Shown piece by piece: positions 1-9,720 of a DNA stretch of 64,000 nt (within the stretch, counting starts at the first letter, position 1; every line of letters starts with the position of its first letter). The notes beneath the pieces are model-generated. The model was not told where the DNA came from. It did no database searches and was given only the letters and a program-made list of their open reading frames with translations. A program made the translations under genes and the position numbers. Origin of the DNA: Psychrobacter sp. 28M-43 (GTDB lineage: Bacteria; Pseudomonadota; Gammaproteobacteria; Pseudomonadales; Moraxellaceae); NCBI RefSeq assembly GCF_014770435.1, contig NZ_CP061739.1, positions 62,001 to 126,000 of the forward strand, given 5' to 3'.

Positions 1-324
1 AGTGCCATCCATATTAAGCGGTAGACCGACCACGACTTGCGTCACGCCCCAAACTTTGATGATACCAATTAGATTGTCCCAATCTGGCTGACCGTTATTC
101 ATTGCCAAAATATCAAAGGCACGCGCCGTCTGCGTAATGGTATTACCGAGCGCCATACCCATCTTTTTGACACCGTAGTCTAGCGCCAAGATAAGATGCG
201 GCTTTACTTCTAGCTCAATAGTTTCAGCAGTGCTATTACTATCGTTATCGAGAGTATCAAATCCACTTTCAATGTCATTATCTATAGCGTCTGTGCTACT
301 GGCTGTAAAAGTACTATCTACCAT
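1..324 (-). CDS. ruvX: Holliday junction resolvase-like RuvX/YqgF, N-terminal part (cut by window edge)
   Basis: RuvX/YqgF is an RNase H-fold nuclease implicated in Holliday junction resolution and 16S rRNA 5'-end maturation. The 108 visible codons run off the left edge. After about 44 polar, acidic residues comes the family core: LALDYG, with the first catalytic Asp near residue 49, then KKMGMALGN, and VVVGLPLNMDGT at the window edge. The 36 or so Ser/Thr/Asp-rich residues before the usual start are an unusual extension; the ATG at 324 has an AAAGGA about 11 nt upstream. It lies 50 nt downstream of yqgE on the same strand, the usual yqgE-ruvX pairing. Confidence 0.9.
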   Translation of the reverse strand, partial: MVDSTFTASSTDAIDNDIESGFDTLDNDSNSTAETIELEVKPHLILALDYGVKKMGMALGNTITQTARAFDILAMNNGQPDWDNLIGIIKVWGVTQVVVGLPLNMDGT

Positions 325-374
325 AGTAATGGGTGTCCTTTATTTCTTTATCTAAATTCGCAGAGCGTATGATA

Positions 375-938
375 TTACGCATGACCTATGTCACTACTAA
401 GATAGTCGAAATTGACTCCGATTTTGTCGGCTGCGATTTGCCAGCGTTCTTCAAACGGGGTATCAAATAATAAATTCAGATCAGCAGGGCAGACTAACCA
501 ATCACCATTACTCAGCTCTTGGTCTAGCTGTTTTTTGCCCCAGCTGGCATGACCTAGGCACAGCTGATAGTGACCGACGCCTTGACCTGCGGCAATACGC
601 TTTAGAATATCTTGGCTAGTCGTGATGCAAACATTTTCTGAAATAGCAAAAGAAGATGCCCATTCTGGCTGACCAGTATGCAGCACAAAGCCGACCTCAG
701 GATACATAGGGCCGCCCTCTAATGCCACATCTTCCATCACCTGCGGATTGGTCACTTCAATGTCTAAATCTTCTAGCAGCTTACCTACGCGAGATTGCTC
801 AAGCGGACGATTGACCATCAGACCTAGCGCACCATGCTTGTCATGACGGCAAATATATATAAGTGCCTGCTCAAACCTCGGGTCTGACAGTTCTGGTGCT
901 GCGATCAAAAAATGATGGGTCAAATTGGTTTTAGACAT
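375..938 (-). CDS. YqgE/AlgH family protein
   Basis: A 187-residue protein of the YqgE/AlgH family (UPF0301), the usual full length. The N terminus [25 protein letters not shown] and the following [11 protein letters not shown] are the family hallmarks. The biochemical role is not established; AlgH was linked to alginate regulation in Pseudomonas. It sits directly upstream of ruvX and is probably co-transcribed with it. The start ATG has only a weak, distant AGG upstream. Family assignment is secure; function is not. Confidence 0.92.
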   Translation of the reverse strand: MSKTNLTHHFLIAAPELSDPRFEQALIYICRHDKHGALGLMVNRPLEQSRVGKLLEDLDIEVTNPQVMEDVALEGGPMYPEVGFVLHTGQPEWASSFAISENVCITTSQDILKRIAAGQGVGHYQLCLGHASWGKKQLDQELSNGDWLVCPADLNLLFDTPFEERWQIAADKIGVNFDYLSSDIGHA

Positions 939-1104
939 AGAAACAAACGCAACCTAATAATAAGGGTGAAAGACCACTATATGGTGATAATCAACAGAAA
1001 AGCAAGATTCGCACCAATTGCTACTGACCATCATACATACTCAGCTAACCATCCGTTTTGATGCAAACGAACGATTATTTAACGTTAGATAGGTCAGATA
1101 AGCG

Positions 1105-2784
1105 TTACTTAACATCGGATAATAAACTGCGGGCATGATCGCGTGTGACATCGGTAATAATGACACCACCAGACATACGTGCTAACTCGTCTACTTGCGC
1201 ACTGTTGGTCAGTATGAGTAGCTCGCTTTCGGTCTGTTCTTGATGGTGCTTTTGTACCAAGATATGTTGATGCGCTTGTGCCGCGACTTGCGCTTGGTGC
1301 GTAATAGCTAACAATTGCTGTGTTTGCCCAAGTGAACGTAGCAGTTCACCAACCACTTGCGCAGTACCGCCACTGATACCAACGTCGACCTCATCAAATA
1401 CCAACATAGGCTTGGCGGCATTGTTATCAGCATTGGTCGCTTGTAAGACTTGCATCACGAGCGCCATACGTGACAGTTCACCACCTGAGGCGATTTTGTG
1501 TAGAGGCTGCATTGGCATACCAACATTGGCACTAAACAATAAATCAATATCGAAACAACCTTGGGCATTGTACTGACTAGGTTCAGCTTTCTTAGTAAAA
1601 ACAAATTCACAGCGAGCATTAGGTAGCGCAAGTGGTTGTAGCTGTTTGATGAGTTGCTTACTGATTATCGGGGCAGCTTTTGCGCGCTCTTTATTTAACT
1701 GTGTGGCCAGAGCGAGATAGTCTTGCCAAGCCTGCTCAATTTGCGCTGCCATTGCATCACTACTTGGCTCGTTCTCTAGCTGCTCTAATTGCGCTTCCCA
1801 GCCTTTTGCTTCATCAATTAAATCACTCGCTGGCAAGCTATGCTTACGTGACAGACGATGTCCTAAGCTGATTAGGTTGTCTAGTGTTTGCAAACGTTCA
1901 GGATCAGGTAGCTGCTGTTCGGCGTAATCTGATAGCAGGGCAGTTACCTCAGTAATTTGCTGCTGTGCTAGATGGAGCTGTTCAGAAGCTTGTTCAAACG
2001 TTTGACTGACGCTTACTTGGTTGTCACAGAGTTTAATCGCTTGTCCGAGCAAGGTCATGACGTCTGGCTCATCGGTATCATTGTCGAGCAAATGCAGACC
2101 ATGACTGGCCTCTTGCATTAGGGCTTCAATGTTGGAGAGCTCTTCGTGTTCAGATTCAACTTCTGCGTAGTCCACAGCCAATAACGGCGCAATATCTGCT
2201 AATTGACTCTCCAACAACTGAATACGATCTTGACGCTGGGCTTCGCGGCTCGCGATGTCATCTGCGCGACGTTTTAGCTGCTGATAGGCTTGATAGCTAC
2301 TGGCAGTTTGGTTAGCTAACGGTGCTATCTGTGCCATCTCATCGAGCCATTGCACCACAAATTGCGGCTTAAGCAATGCTTGCTGAGCATGTTGGCTATG
2401 TATATTGACCAGTAAAGTGCCTAAACTCTTTAGCTCCGCTAAGCTAACCGGTGAACCATTTAACCATGCTTTTGAGCGACCAGTATTGCTTAATTGTCGA
2501 CGAATAAGTACTTCAGGCTCTTCTAGCGGTCGATCATTTTTGGTAAACCACTCAGCGACGACACTGTTATTTTCTACATCGAATTGAGCGTAAATATCTG
2601 CATGCGCAGCGCCATGCCTGACCATCGCACTGTCTGCTCGTTCACCGACACATAATGATAGTGCATCTAGCAATAACGACTTGCCAGCACCTGTTTCACC
2701 AGTGATGACATTAAAACCTTCAGCCACGCTCAGCTCATGCTGAGCAATCAACGCAAACTGATGTAAAGTTAACGATACTAGCAT
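1105..2784 (-). CDS. recN: DNA repair protein RecN
   Basis: RecN is an SMC-like ATPase acting in double-strand break repair. The 559-residue product has Walker A GETGAGKS at residues 29-36, a long central coiled coil rich in Gln/Glu/Leu (about 150-370), the ABC signature IASGGELSRMAL, and Walker B MLVFDEVDVGISG near the C terminus. A TTG one codon upstream is also open, but the ATG at 2784 has GAGAGG at ideal spacing. I see no recognisable LexA box upstream. It stands alone; the 760-bp spacer before ppnP lies on its 5' side. Confidence 0.96.
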   Translation of the reverse strand: MLVSLTLHQFALIAQHELSVAEGFNVITGETGAGKSLLLDALSLCVGERADSAMVRHGAAHADIYAQFDVENNSVVAEWFTKNDRPLEEPEVLIRRQLSNTGRSKAWLNGSPVSLAELKSLGTLLVNIHSQHAQQALLKPQFVVQWLDEMAQIAPLANQTASSYQAYQQLKRRADDIASREAQRQDRIQLLESQLADIAPLLAVDYAEVESEHEELSNIEALMQEASHGLHLLDNDTDEPDVMTLLGQAIKLCDNQVSVSQTFEQASEQLHLAQQQITEVTALLSDYAEQQLPDPERLQTLDNLISLGHRLSRKHSLPASDLIDEAKGWEAQLEQLENEPSSDAMAAQIEQAWQDYLALATQLNKERAKAAPIISKQLIKQLQPLALPNARCEFVFTKKAEPSQYNAQGCFDIDLLFSANVGMPMQPLHKIASGGELSRMALVMQVLQATNADNNAAKPMLVFDEVDVGISGGTAQVVGELLRSLGQTQQLLAITHQAQVAAQAHQHILVQKHHQEQTESELLILTNSAQVDELARMSGGVIITDVTRDHARSLLSDVK

Positions 2785-2787
2785 CAA

Positions 2788-3548
2788 CGCCTCTCAGGAC
2801 AGACAATGGACATCATATAAATCTTAGGAAGCCATCTATAAATAGGGTAAATAAGGAAGTGGAAATATCTATTTAAACTTGCTAATTAGATAAATATTGT
2901 AGGCAAATAGTATGGTGTTAAATGTGCGTAAATACAAACTTTAAGACGAGGTATAACAGAATTTATTATTGGCAGATTACCATAAAACTATCAAAAACTG
3001 ACAATAAATCATCAACATAATACCTATAATGTTAATCATTAGGGTTATTGAATATCTAAAGATAAGTATAGTATGCAAAGAAGTATTTTGACTGATAATT
3101 ATAAAAACATACCTAAGTTAGTGGCCTAGCATCCGCCTAGAAAAATACTAAATAAATATTAAATGAGCGAATGGATACTTGCCATCAAATAGAATTTTCC
3201 TAGCCGCTTTAACAAACTTTATAGATATAATGTGGTAGCATAATCTCACATAATGATAAACTCTTCTTATGAGTTTGATGCGCGATACAACCTAATAACG
3301 AGTCATAATTTCGTAAAATTGTAGGCGTATAGTGGTAAAAACATGCCACTCGATCATTATTCAAAAGCGTTTTCATAGAACCTGTGGCTACCTTTAGCAC
3401 GCAGATATCTACTATAGAGGGGTAAGGTGCCTAAAGCAGGCGTGTTTGCTTACTGGTCGCGTATTTGAAGCCCAGTGCAACTCTGTCGGTACTTTAACCC
3501 GTTACTTATTTTTTAGTTTTGCCATAATTATTTGATAAGGAAGCCACT
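2788..3548. other. 760-bp spacer without a convincing gene
   Basis: Very AT-rich spacer between the divergent recN and ppnP. The open frames in it are short and have no family resemblance or good SD. One small inverted repeat (AAACTC 3258-3263 / GAGTTT 3271-3276) is present. The regulatory regions of both genes must lie here, but I could not place a consensus promoter. Confidence 0.5.
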
Positions 3549-3884
3549 ATGACAGCGGCGCAATTTACTAACGTAACAGTTAATGCCCAAGCGACAGTAT
3601 CTTATGATGGTCGCTGCTCAAGCCATACCATTATGTTTGAGGATGGTCGCCATAAAACGCTAGGCGTTATCTTACCTTGTGACAACTTGGTTGAGTATTA
3701 TCACTTTAGCACCAATACCTCTGAGCGTATTGAAATCACCAGTGGTGAGTGTGAAGTGAAGATCAATGGTGATGATGAATTCAGCTACTACCGTGCAGGT
3801 CAGTCATTTGTCGTTGAAGGCAATAGCGGTTTTAACCTACGTACTGAAGAGATTGTTCAATATGTCTGTCATCTAGAAGGCTGA
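3549..3884 (+). CDS. ppnP: Pyrimidine/purine nucleoside phosphorylase PpnP (YaiE, DUF1255)
   Basis: A small cupin of 111 residues resembling PpnP/YaiE, which phosphorolyses several nucleosides to base plus ribose-1-phosphate. Family features are the DGRHKTLGVILPC segment, the ERIEITSGECEVKINGDDEFSYYRAGQSFVV double beta-helix core, and the C-terminal YVCHLEG. It is about 17 residues longer at the N terminus than the E. coli protein. The ATG follows AAGGAAG with 5-nt spacing. It is a single-gene unit closed by a strong terminator at 3951-3992. Confidence 0.88.
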   Translation: MTAAQFTNVTVNAQATVSYDGRCSSHTIMFEDGRHKTLGVILPCDNLVEYYHFSTNTSERIEITSGECEVKINGDDEFSYYRAGQSFVVEGNSGFNLRTEEIVQYVCHLEG

Positions 3885-3950
3885 TATTATTAATAGGGCG
3901 CTTGAGCTTTCATTCTAGCGTCTGTCCTATCACACATTAGTGTTTCGAGA

Positions 3951-3992
3951 AAATAAACAATATCTGATTGGTATTGTTTATTTCTTTTTTTT
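3951..3992 (+). terminator. Rho-independent terminator after ppnP
   Basis: A perfect 12-bp stem (3951-3962 with 3972-3983), 9-nt loop, then C and a run of eight T. Confidence 0.9.
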
Positions 3993-4107
3993 GACGTTTA
4001 GTTTATTGTCCTCTCATCATCAATGAGCTATGACATTTAAAGCCGACGTTATTCTCTTTTATCCCGTCGCCTAGTGCGATGTCCACTTTATATTTAGTAG
4101 GCCTATT

Positions 4108-4878
4108 ATGGCAAAACCCATTTATTTTTACGGCATTCATGCAATCGATGCGTTACTTGAACATCGTCCTCTTGATGGTCTTAGCTTGTTTGTACAGCAA
4201 GGGCGTGAGAGTGACAGTCATGTACAAGCTATCATGGCCGAAGCGGAAGCAAACGGCATTAGCATTCAACCAACCCAAAAAGACAAGCTAACGCAATTAT
4301 GTGGCAGTCCGCAGCATCAAGGCGTGGTGCTCAATGCTCGTCCGTTAGGTTTCGCTGATGAAGGTTTGCTTGATACTATTATTGGCCGTGAACAGTGCTT
4401 ATTATTGGTACTAGATCAAATCACAGATGCACATAACTTTGGCGCCTGCCTACGTACCGCAGTGGCTATGGGTGTGGATGCAGTGGTTTGTCCAAAACAC
4501 CATGCAGCGAGCCTAACGCCAACAGTGGCGAAAGTATCGGTTGGCGCAGCAGAGATGATGCCGATCGTCAGCGTTACGAACTTAGCACGCACGTTGTCGC
4601 AAATCAAAAATGCAGGCGTTTTCGTATTTGGTACGGCACTTAGTGAAGAGGCTAAGCCAATACATGCCGCTGACCTAACTGGCAAGACCGCTATTATTAT
4701 GGGTTCAGAAGGAGAGGGTATGCGTCGCCTGACAATGGAAAGCTGTGATGAGTTGGTTTATATTCCAATGTCAGGAAACGAGCATGGTAATCTACAGAGC
4801 CTAAACGTGAGTGTTGCTACTGGCATGGCGTTGTATGAGGTTAATCGCCAGCGAACTTTAGCTGCTGGGCAAGCGTAA
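4108..4878 (+). CDS. rlmB: 23S rRNA (guanosine-2251-2'-O)-methyltransferase RlmB
   Basis: A SpoU/TrmH-type SPOUT methyltransferase of 256 residues that 2'-O-methylates G2251 in the peptidyl-transferase P loop of 23S rRNA. It starts FYGIHAIDALLEHRP, the substrate-binding N-domain start of RlmB. The SPOUT motifs are LVLDQITDAHNFGACLRTA, AIIMGSEGEGMRRLT and the knot motif IPMSGNEHGNLQSLNVSVATGMALYE. The ATG at 4108 gives the family length. Its last 38 bp overlap the convergent coaE 3' end. Confidence 0.95.
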   Translation: MAKPIYFYGIHAIDALLEHRPLDGLSLFVQQGRESDSHVQAIMAEAEANGISIQPTQKDKLTQLCGSPQHQGVVLNARPLGFADEGLLDTIIGREQCLLLVLDQITDAHNFGACLRTAVAMGVDAVVCPKHHAASLTPTVAKVSVGAAEMMPIVSVTNLARTLSQIKNAGVFVFGTALSEEAKPIHAADLTGKTAIIMGSEGEGMRRLTMESCDELVYIPMSGNEHGNLQSLNVSVATGMALYEVNRQRTLAAGQA

Positions 4879-5527
4879 GATACTCTTGGTGCAAGGGTTC
4901 TAACTGTAGATATAGAGAGGCAAGGTCGCTCTCATTGAGTATGACATTGTCTGCATGACGATTACGTTCTTCACGACTCAGCTGATTGGTCATAATGGCC
5001 TTAATTTTTTGTATGCTTTGATCATCACGCTGACTGGCACGAGCAAGCTGCGTGTCTTCGGTCGCATCCATGACCAAAATACGTTGACATAAATTGGCCA
5101 GTCCTGCCTCTGCCGCCTCTATAAGTAGAGGCGCAGACAAGATTATATACGGTGAAGTACTAGCATCTAGCTGTGCTTTTGCTGTCTCACGTATTGCTGG
5201 GTGAGTGATAGCCTCAAGCTCAATCAGCGCTTCAGGATTTGCAAATACGTGTGTACGTACCGCTGCCCTATCCATGACACCATCATCCGTCAATATCCAA
5301 TCACCAAATTTTTTCTGGATTTTTTGCAGAGTGGCGCTACCTTTAGCGACAATCTCATGGGCGATCACGTCTGCATCAATGATATCAATGCCTTGCTCAG
5401 AAAACCAAGCACTAGCGGCAGATTTGCCACTACCGATACCACCCGTCAAACCAACCACAAGCTTCTTATTTTTTGGTTGCGTGGTTTGTGGTTGGTGTGA
5501 ATAAGAGTGTGATGTATTTTTTGACAT
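4841..5527 (-). CDS. coaE: Dephospho-CoA kinase CoaE
   Basis: CoaE phosphorylates the 3'-OH of dephospho-CoA, the last step of coenzyme A synthesis. The product is 228 residues, with the P-loop GGIGSGKS at 29-36 after an extra 22-residue His/Gln/Thr-rich N-terminal tail; most family members start almost at the P-loop strand. The DADVIAHEIVAKGS segment and the C-terminal nucleotide-kinase fold follow. It is the last gene of the pilB-pilC-pilD-coaE group, an arrangement common in Pseudomonas and Acinetobacter, where yacG often follows. Here no yacG is present and the 3' end runs 38 bp into rlmB on the other strand. Confidence 0.95.
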   Translation of the reverse strand: MSKNTSHSYSHQPQTTQPKNKKLVVGLTGGIGSGKSAASAWFSEQGIDIIDADVIAHEIVAKGSATLQKIQKKFGDWILTDDGVMDRAAVRTHVFANPEALIELEAITHPAIRETAKAQLDASTSPYIILSAPLLIEAAEAGLANLCQRILVMDATEDTQLARASQRDDQSIQKIKAIMTNQLSREERNRHADNVILNESDLASLYLQLEPLHQEYLTLAQQLKFAGD

Positions 5528-5653
5528 AATAATGGCTTATCTGACAGATAGAACAATGAATGCAGCTTTAAACTCACAATCGGCCTTTTGAGGCTTTATT
5601 TATAAGTCACTGCCGAAAATTTACTACAATAATCTAGTGTACGCTGTCAGTTA

Positions 5654-6553
5654 TTAGACATACATACCGAGATACCAGCTGACGATATCTGAGCCGTATA
5701 ATAAGGCAACAATACCTGCAATAGCGATATAAGGTCCGAAAGCGAAAGGTCGGCTTTCACCCTGTTTTCTCATCAAGATTAGCCCAACGATAGAGCCGAG
5801 TAAAGATGATAGTAGAATAATCAAAGGTAACATCATAGGTCCAAGCCAAGCACCTAACACTGCTAGTAGTTTAAAATCCCCTTGACCCATTCCATGTTTC
5901 TTAGTAATTAAATAGAATACCTTGACTACTATCCATAGCGATAAAAACCCAAGTAGTAATCCCCATATCGACTGTGCTGGTGTGACAAACCAGCTTTGTG
6001 AATTCACCGCCAACCCTAAGCCTGCCAATGGAAAGGTGAGACGATCAGGTAGTAGCTGTGTGTCAAAGTCGATACCTGTTAGAGCTACCAATGTCCATAC
6101 TAAAACCATTGCGGACAAACCTGTAGCGTTTACCCCAAACTTATATATTACTAATACGGATAGGATGGCAGTTACTAGCTCAACGAGAGGATAACGCAGA
6201 CCGATAGCCGCTTTGCAGCTTGAACAGCGTCCACGTAATAACAGCCAACTTATTAAAGGGATATTTTCATACCACTTAATTTTATGTGCGCAATGAGGAC
6301 AGCGTGAGGCAGGTCGACTTAAAGTAATTGGTTGGTCAGTAGCGACAATATTTGCTATAGGTAGCGTATGCTCGCGTGGCATATCTGCCTGTTCAGACAT
6401 AAATTGGCTACACTCTTGTCTCCAACCATAGACCATCATCAGCGGTATGCGATGAATCACAACATTTAGAAAACTGCCAACGCAAAGACCTAATAGGCCA
6501 AATACGAATAAAGCTAGGGTACTGTTCTCTTGTAGTAACTGTATAAATTGCAT
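5654..6553 (-). CDS. pilD: Type IV prepilin peptidase / N-methyltransferase PilD
   Basis: PilD is the inner-membrane aspartyl protease that cleaves prepilin leader peptides and N-methylates the new N terminus. The 299-residue polytopic protein has an N-terminal membrane segment, the cytoplasmic zinc-type tetracysteine region (CPHC about residues 83-86 and CSSC about 108-111), and the two catalytic aspartate motifs GIDFDTQLLPDRLT and GMGQGDFKLL. The ATG at 6553 is preferred over an adjoining TTG. It begins 7 nt after the pilC stop, so the two are translationally close. Confidence 0.95.
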   Translation of the reverse strand: MQFIQLLQENSTLALFVFGLLGLCVGSFLNVVIHRIPLMMVYGWRQECSQFMSEQADMPREHTLPIANIVATDQPITLSRPASRCPHCAHKIKWYENIPLISWLLLRGRCSSCKAAIGLRYPLVELVTAILSVLVIYKFGVNATGLSAMVLVWTLVALTGIDFDTQLLPDRLTFPLAGLGLAVNSQSWFVTPAQSIWGLLLGFLSLWIVVKVFYLITKKHGMGQGDFKLLAVLGAWLGPMMLPLIILLSSLLGSIVGLILMRKQGESRPFAFGPYIAIAGIVALLYGSDIVSWYLGMYV

Positions 6554-6560
6554 CAAATCA

Positions 6561-7784
6561 TTATCCTACTACTGAGCCCATCTGGAAGATAGGCAAGTAC
6601 ATTGCGATGACTAGACCACCAACTAATACACCTAATACTGCCATAATTAACGGTTCCATCAAGCTAGTCAAACCATCAACCGCATTATCAACTTCATTTT
6701 CATAGTAGACAGCGACTTTATCTAGCATCTCTTCTAAGCTACCAGACTCCTCGCCAATACCAACCATCTGAATGACCAGGCTCGGGAATAAGTTGGTCGA
6801 GCGTATGGAAAACTGTAATTGCTGGCCAGTAGATACATCATTTTTGATCTGTTGAGTCGCATTGTAGAACACAACGTTATTGGTCGCACCTGCAGTAGAG
6901 TCTAGGGCATCGATAAGCGGCACACCAGCGGCAAAAGTTGTAGATAGTGTACGAGAAAAGCGTGCAATAATCGCTTGATAGGCAATGTTGCCAAATATCG
7001 GAGCTTTAAGTACAGCACGGTCTAAAAAGTCACGGAATTTCTTAGATCGTTTTTTAGCTTCTGAGAAGCCAACGATTGCACCGCCGATAGCAATAATAAG
7101 GATAAACCACCATGCTTGCATCCATTCGGACATACCAACAACCATTTGCGTAAACGCTGGTAGCTCTGCACCAAATGAGCTAAATAAGTCAGAGAAAACA
7201 GGTACTACTTTTATCAACAGAATCATGGTGACAATGATAGCAACCACAATAACGGCAATAGGATACTTCATTGCTTTTTTGATTTTTGCTTTTAGTAGCT
7301 CACTCTTTTCTTTGTAAGTAGCGACTCGTTCAAGCATCGTCTCAAGTGCACCTGATTGTTCACCAGATTCGACGAGGGAGCAGAATAAATCATCAAAGTA
7401 ACGAGGATGTTTGCGCAATGCAGAGGCAAAGGTACCACCTGCTTCAATATCTGCTTTGATTTGCAATACTAAGTCTTTCATACTCGGATTATCGAGGGAG
7501 TCGGCGACAATTTCGAAAGACTGGGTTAAAGGTACGCCCGCTTTCATCATTGTTGCTAGTTGCCGAGCAAAAATAGCAATATCAATGGCTTTAATGGCTT
7601 TTTTGAAGGTATAAAGTGGTTTTGGTTTTTTCTTAATCCCTTTAACCGTGATACCTTGTTTACGTAGGGTCGCTTTTGCCAGCTCTAAGCTACGACTGGT
7701 AGTTTCGCCCTTAACTTTCTGCCCGCGTCGGTTTACACCATCGTAAACAAAATCTAACAACATATCGGTCTTAGCTTTTGCCAT
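6561..7784 (-). CDS. pilC: Type IV pilus inner-membrane platform protein PilC
   Basis: PilC (GspF family) forms the inner-membrane platform of the pilus machine and contacts the PilB motor. The 407-residue protein has two tandem T2SSF domains (about 70-190 and 270-395), each followed by membrane helices; AIFARQLATMMKAGVPL and ARFSRTLSTTFAAGVPL are the paired repeat signatures. The open frame extends to a TTG at 7808, but the ATG at 7784 has GAGGG with good spacing and gives the usual MAKAKTD-type start. Confidence 0.96.
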   Translation of the reverse strand: MAKAKTDMLLDFVYDGVNRRGQKVKGETTSRSLELAKATLRKQGITVKGIKKKPKPLYTFKKAIKAIDIAIFARQLATMMKAGVPLTQSFEIVADSLDNPSMKDLVLQIKADIEAGGTFASALRKHPRYFDDLFCSLVESGEQSGALETMLERVATYKEKSELLKAKIKKAMKYPIAVIVVAIIVTMILLIKVVPVFSDLFSSFGAELPAFTQMVVGMSEWMQAWWFILIIAIGGAIVGFSEAKKRSKKFRDFLDRAVLKAPIFGNIAYQAIIARFSRTLSTTFAAGVPLIDALDSTAGATNNVVFYNATQQIKNDVSTGQQLQFSIRSTNLFPSLVIQMVGIGEESGSLEEMLDKVAVYYENEVDNAVDGLTSLMEPLIMAVLGVLVGGLVIAMYLPIFQMGSVVG

Positions 7785-8004
7785 ATTACTACCCTCAAAA
7801 TTGTCCAATATATATTGTAAATTTACAACAAAATACCAGACTTGAAATATTAGTCAGGCATACTTTATTTTAGCGTAAAAAACCAGTGTTTATCTGTTTT
7901 ATTTTTAAAGTTATACGATAAAGAACATTGCTAGTTTATAACTTTTCTAGCAACCAAAAGTCAAGATGCTAAGAAATAGCAGATACATTCTACGTTTTTA
8001 TTTA

Positions 8005-9720
8005 TTATTCAGAAGTTACTCGCATCATTTCTTGAATACTTGTGACACCTTGCAACACTTTTAAAATCCCAGAACGACGCAAATCACGGAAACCATTTTT
8101 AATGGCAGCGTCTTTGATATCTATTGCATTTCCGTCTTCCATAATAATTCGTGAAATATCAGGGCTCACTTTCATGACTTCATAAATACCTACACGACCT
8201 TTATAACCTTCACGGCATTCGTTACAGCCTACTGGTTCATAAATGATATTATCAGTGTTATCTAAATCAGTATCGGTAAAACCAATCTCTAATAAGCTCT
8301 GACGCGGAATGCTAATAGGCTTTTTACAGTTCTTGCAGAGACGTCGTGCCAATCGTTGGGCAATAACTAGGTTGACTGATGTGGCAATGTTGAAGGAGGC
8401 GACGCCCATATTGCGTAGACGCGTTAATGTTTCAGGTGCCGAGTTGGTATGCAAGGTAGAAAGAACCATATGACCTGTCTGCGCCGCTTTAATAGCAATC
8501 TCAGCAGTCTCAAGGTCACGAATCTCACCGACCATGACAATATCAGGATCTTGACGTAAAAAAGACTTGAGCGCATTGGCAAACGTCAGACCAACTTTGG
8601 CATTGACATTGACTTGGTTAATCCCTTCAAGGTTAATTTCGACTGGATCTTCAGCTGTTGAGATATTGGTTGCGCCAGTATTCAAGATATTGATACCAGT
8701 GTAAAGGGAGACAGTCTTACCAGAACCAGTAGGGCCAGTGATAAGCAACATGCCTTGTGGTTTGTGTAATGCTTCTAAAAACATTTCTTGCTGATCTGGT
8801 TCATAGCCCAATGCATCAATACCTAGCATGGCTGATGATGGGTCAAGGATACGCAAAACAAGCTTTTCACCGAATAACGTCGGTAATGAGTTTACCCGGA
8901 AATCAATCGCTTTATTTTTAGAAATTTTTAGTTTAATACGCCCATCTTGTGGTACCCGACGTTCTGAGATATCCATCTGAGACATGACCTTTAAGCGTGC
9001 TGCAATTTTATTCGCAAGTTGAACCGGTGGATTGGCCATTTTTTGCATGACGCCATCGACACGAAATCGTACTCTGAAAGATTTTTCGTATGGCTCGAAA
9101 TGTAAATCAGAAGCACCCATACGGATAGCATCGACTAGCATTTTATTGACGAATTTTACGACAGGTGCTTCATCGACGCCGTCGTTCAGCTGAGTTTCGC
9201 CATCCTCTTTATCTTCATCACCGTCTTCAAAGCCAACATTCAAATCACTATCAGAGAAGCTATCAAAGCTTTGCATCGTATCTGCATATGCACTTTCTAT
9301 ACGCTTTTTGAGCTTATTTTCTTCGACAACAATGGTTTCTATCGACAGTCGAGAATTAAAGGCTATTGCATCAATAGCATCAACGCGTGTGGGATCACTC
9401 AGCGCGACAAACAGTCGTTGTCCTCGTTTAAAGAGTGGTAATGCATTAAACTTGCGAACGATTTTTTCATCCACCAAGTCTTTTGGAATAACATCAATGT
9501 TTAATGCATCAAGATCAAATAGAGGGTCGCCGAAAGCTTGGGATAGCATTTGGGCAAGTTGATAAGCATCGGCCAATTTATTGTCTACCAGATAAGGTAC
9601 CAGTCCTATTTGCTGCTGTTGCGACTCAGTCTGTGCCGTCTTCATATTCGCTTCGCTAACGACACCGTCGCTAATAAGTTGCTGCGCTAGACCACCATAC
9701 TTACTGGTTGCGATAGACAT
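8005..9720 (-). CDS. pilB: Type IV pilus assembly ATPase PilB
   Basis: PilB is the hexameric cytoplasmic motor that drives pilus extension. The 571 residues comprise an N-terminal T2SSE_N domain, an Asp/Glu-rich linker at about 150-185, and the motor domain with Walker A GPTGSGKT at about 329-336, the Asp and His boxes, Walker B IVMVGEIRDLETAE and the zinc tetracysteine CKNC ... CNEC. The ATG follows GAGAGG. It leads the pilBCD-coaE group, although 220 bp separate it from pilC. No pilin gene is nearby. Confidence 0.97.
   Translation of the reverse strand: MSIATSKYGGLAQQLISDGVVSEANMKTAQTESQQQQIGLVPYLVDNKLADAYQLAQMLSQAFGDPLFDLDALNIDVIPKDLVDEKIVRKFNALPLFKRGQRLFVALSDPTRVDAIDAIAFNSRLSIETIVVEENKLKKRIESAYADTMQSFDSFSDSDLNVGFEDGDEDKEDGETQLNDGVDEAPVVKFVNKMLVDAIRMGASDLHFEPYEKSFRVRFRVDGVMQKMANPPVQLANKIAARLKVMSQMDISERRVPQDGRIKLKISKNKAIDFRVNSLPTLFGEKLVLRILDPSSAMLGIDALGYEPDQQEMFLEALHKPQGMLLITGPTGSGKTVSLYTGINILNTGATNISTAEDPVEINLEGINQVNVNAKVGLTFANALKSFLRQDPDIVMVGEIRDLETAEIAIKAAQTGHMVLSTLHTNSAPETLTRLRNMGVASFNIATSVNLVIAQRLARRLCKNCKKPISIPRQSLLEIGFTDTDLDNTDNIIYEPVGCNECREGYKGRVGIYEVMKVSPDISRIIMEDGNAIDIKDAAIKNGFRDLRRSGILKVLQGVTSIQEMMRVTSE

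Noticed and set aside
3209..3400. 63-codon minus-strand frame in the recN-ppnP spacer
   Set aside because: No SD, no recognisable motif and composition like the AT-rich spacer.
4800..4900. yacG gene expected after coaE
   Set aside because: The coaE 3' end runs into rlmB; no 60-codon CxxC zinc-finger frame is present.
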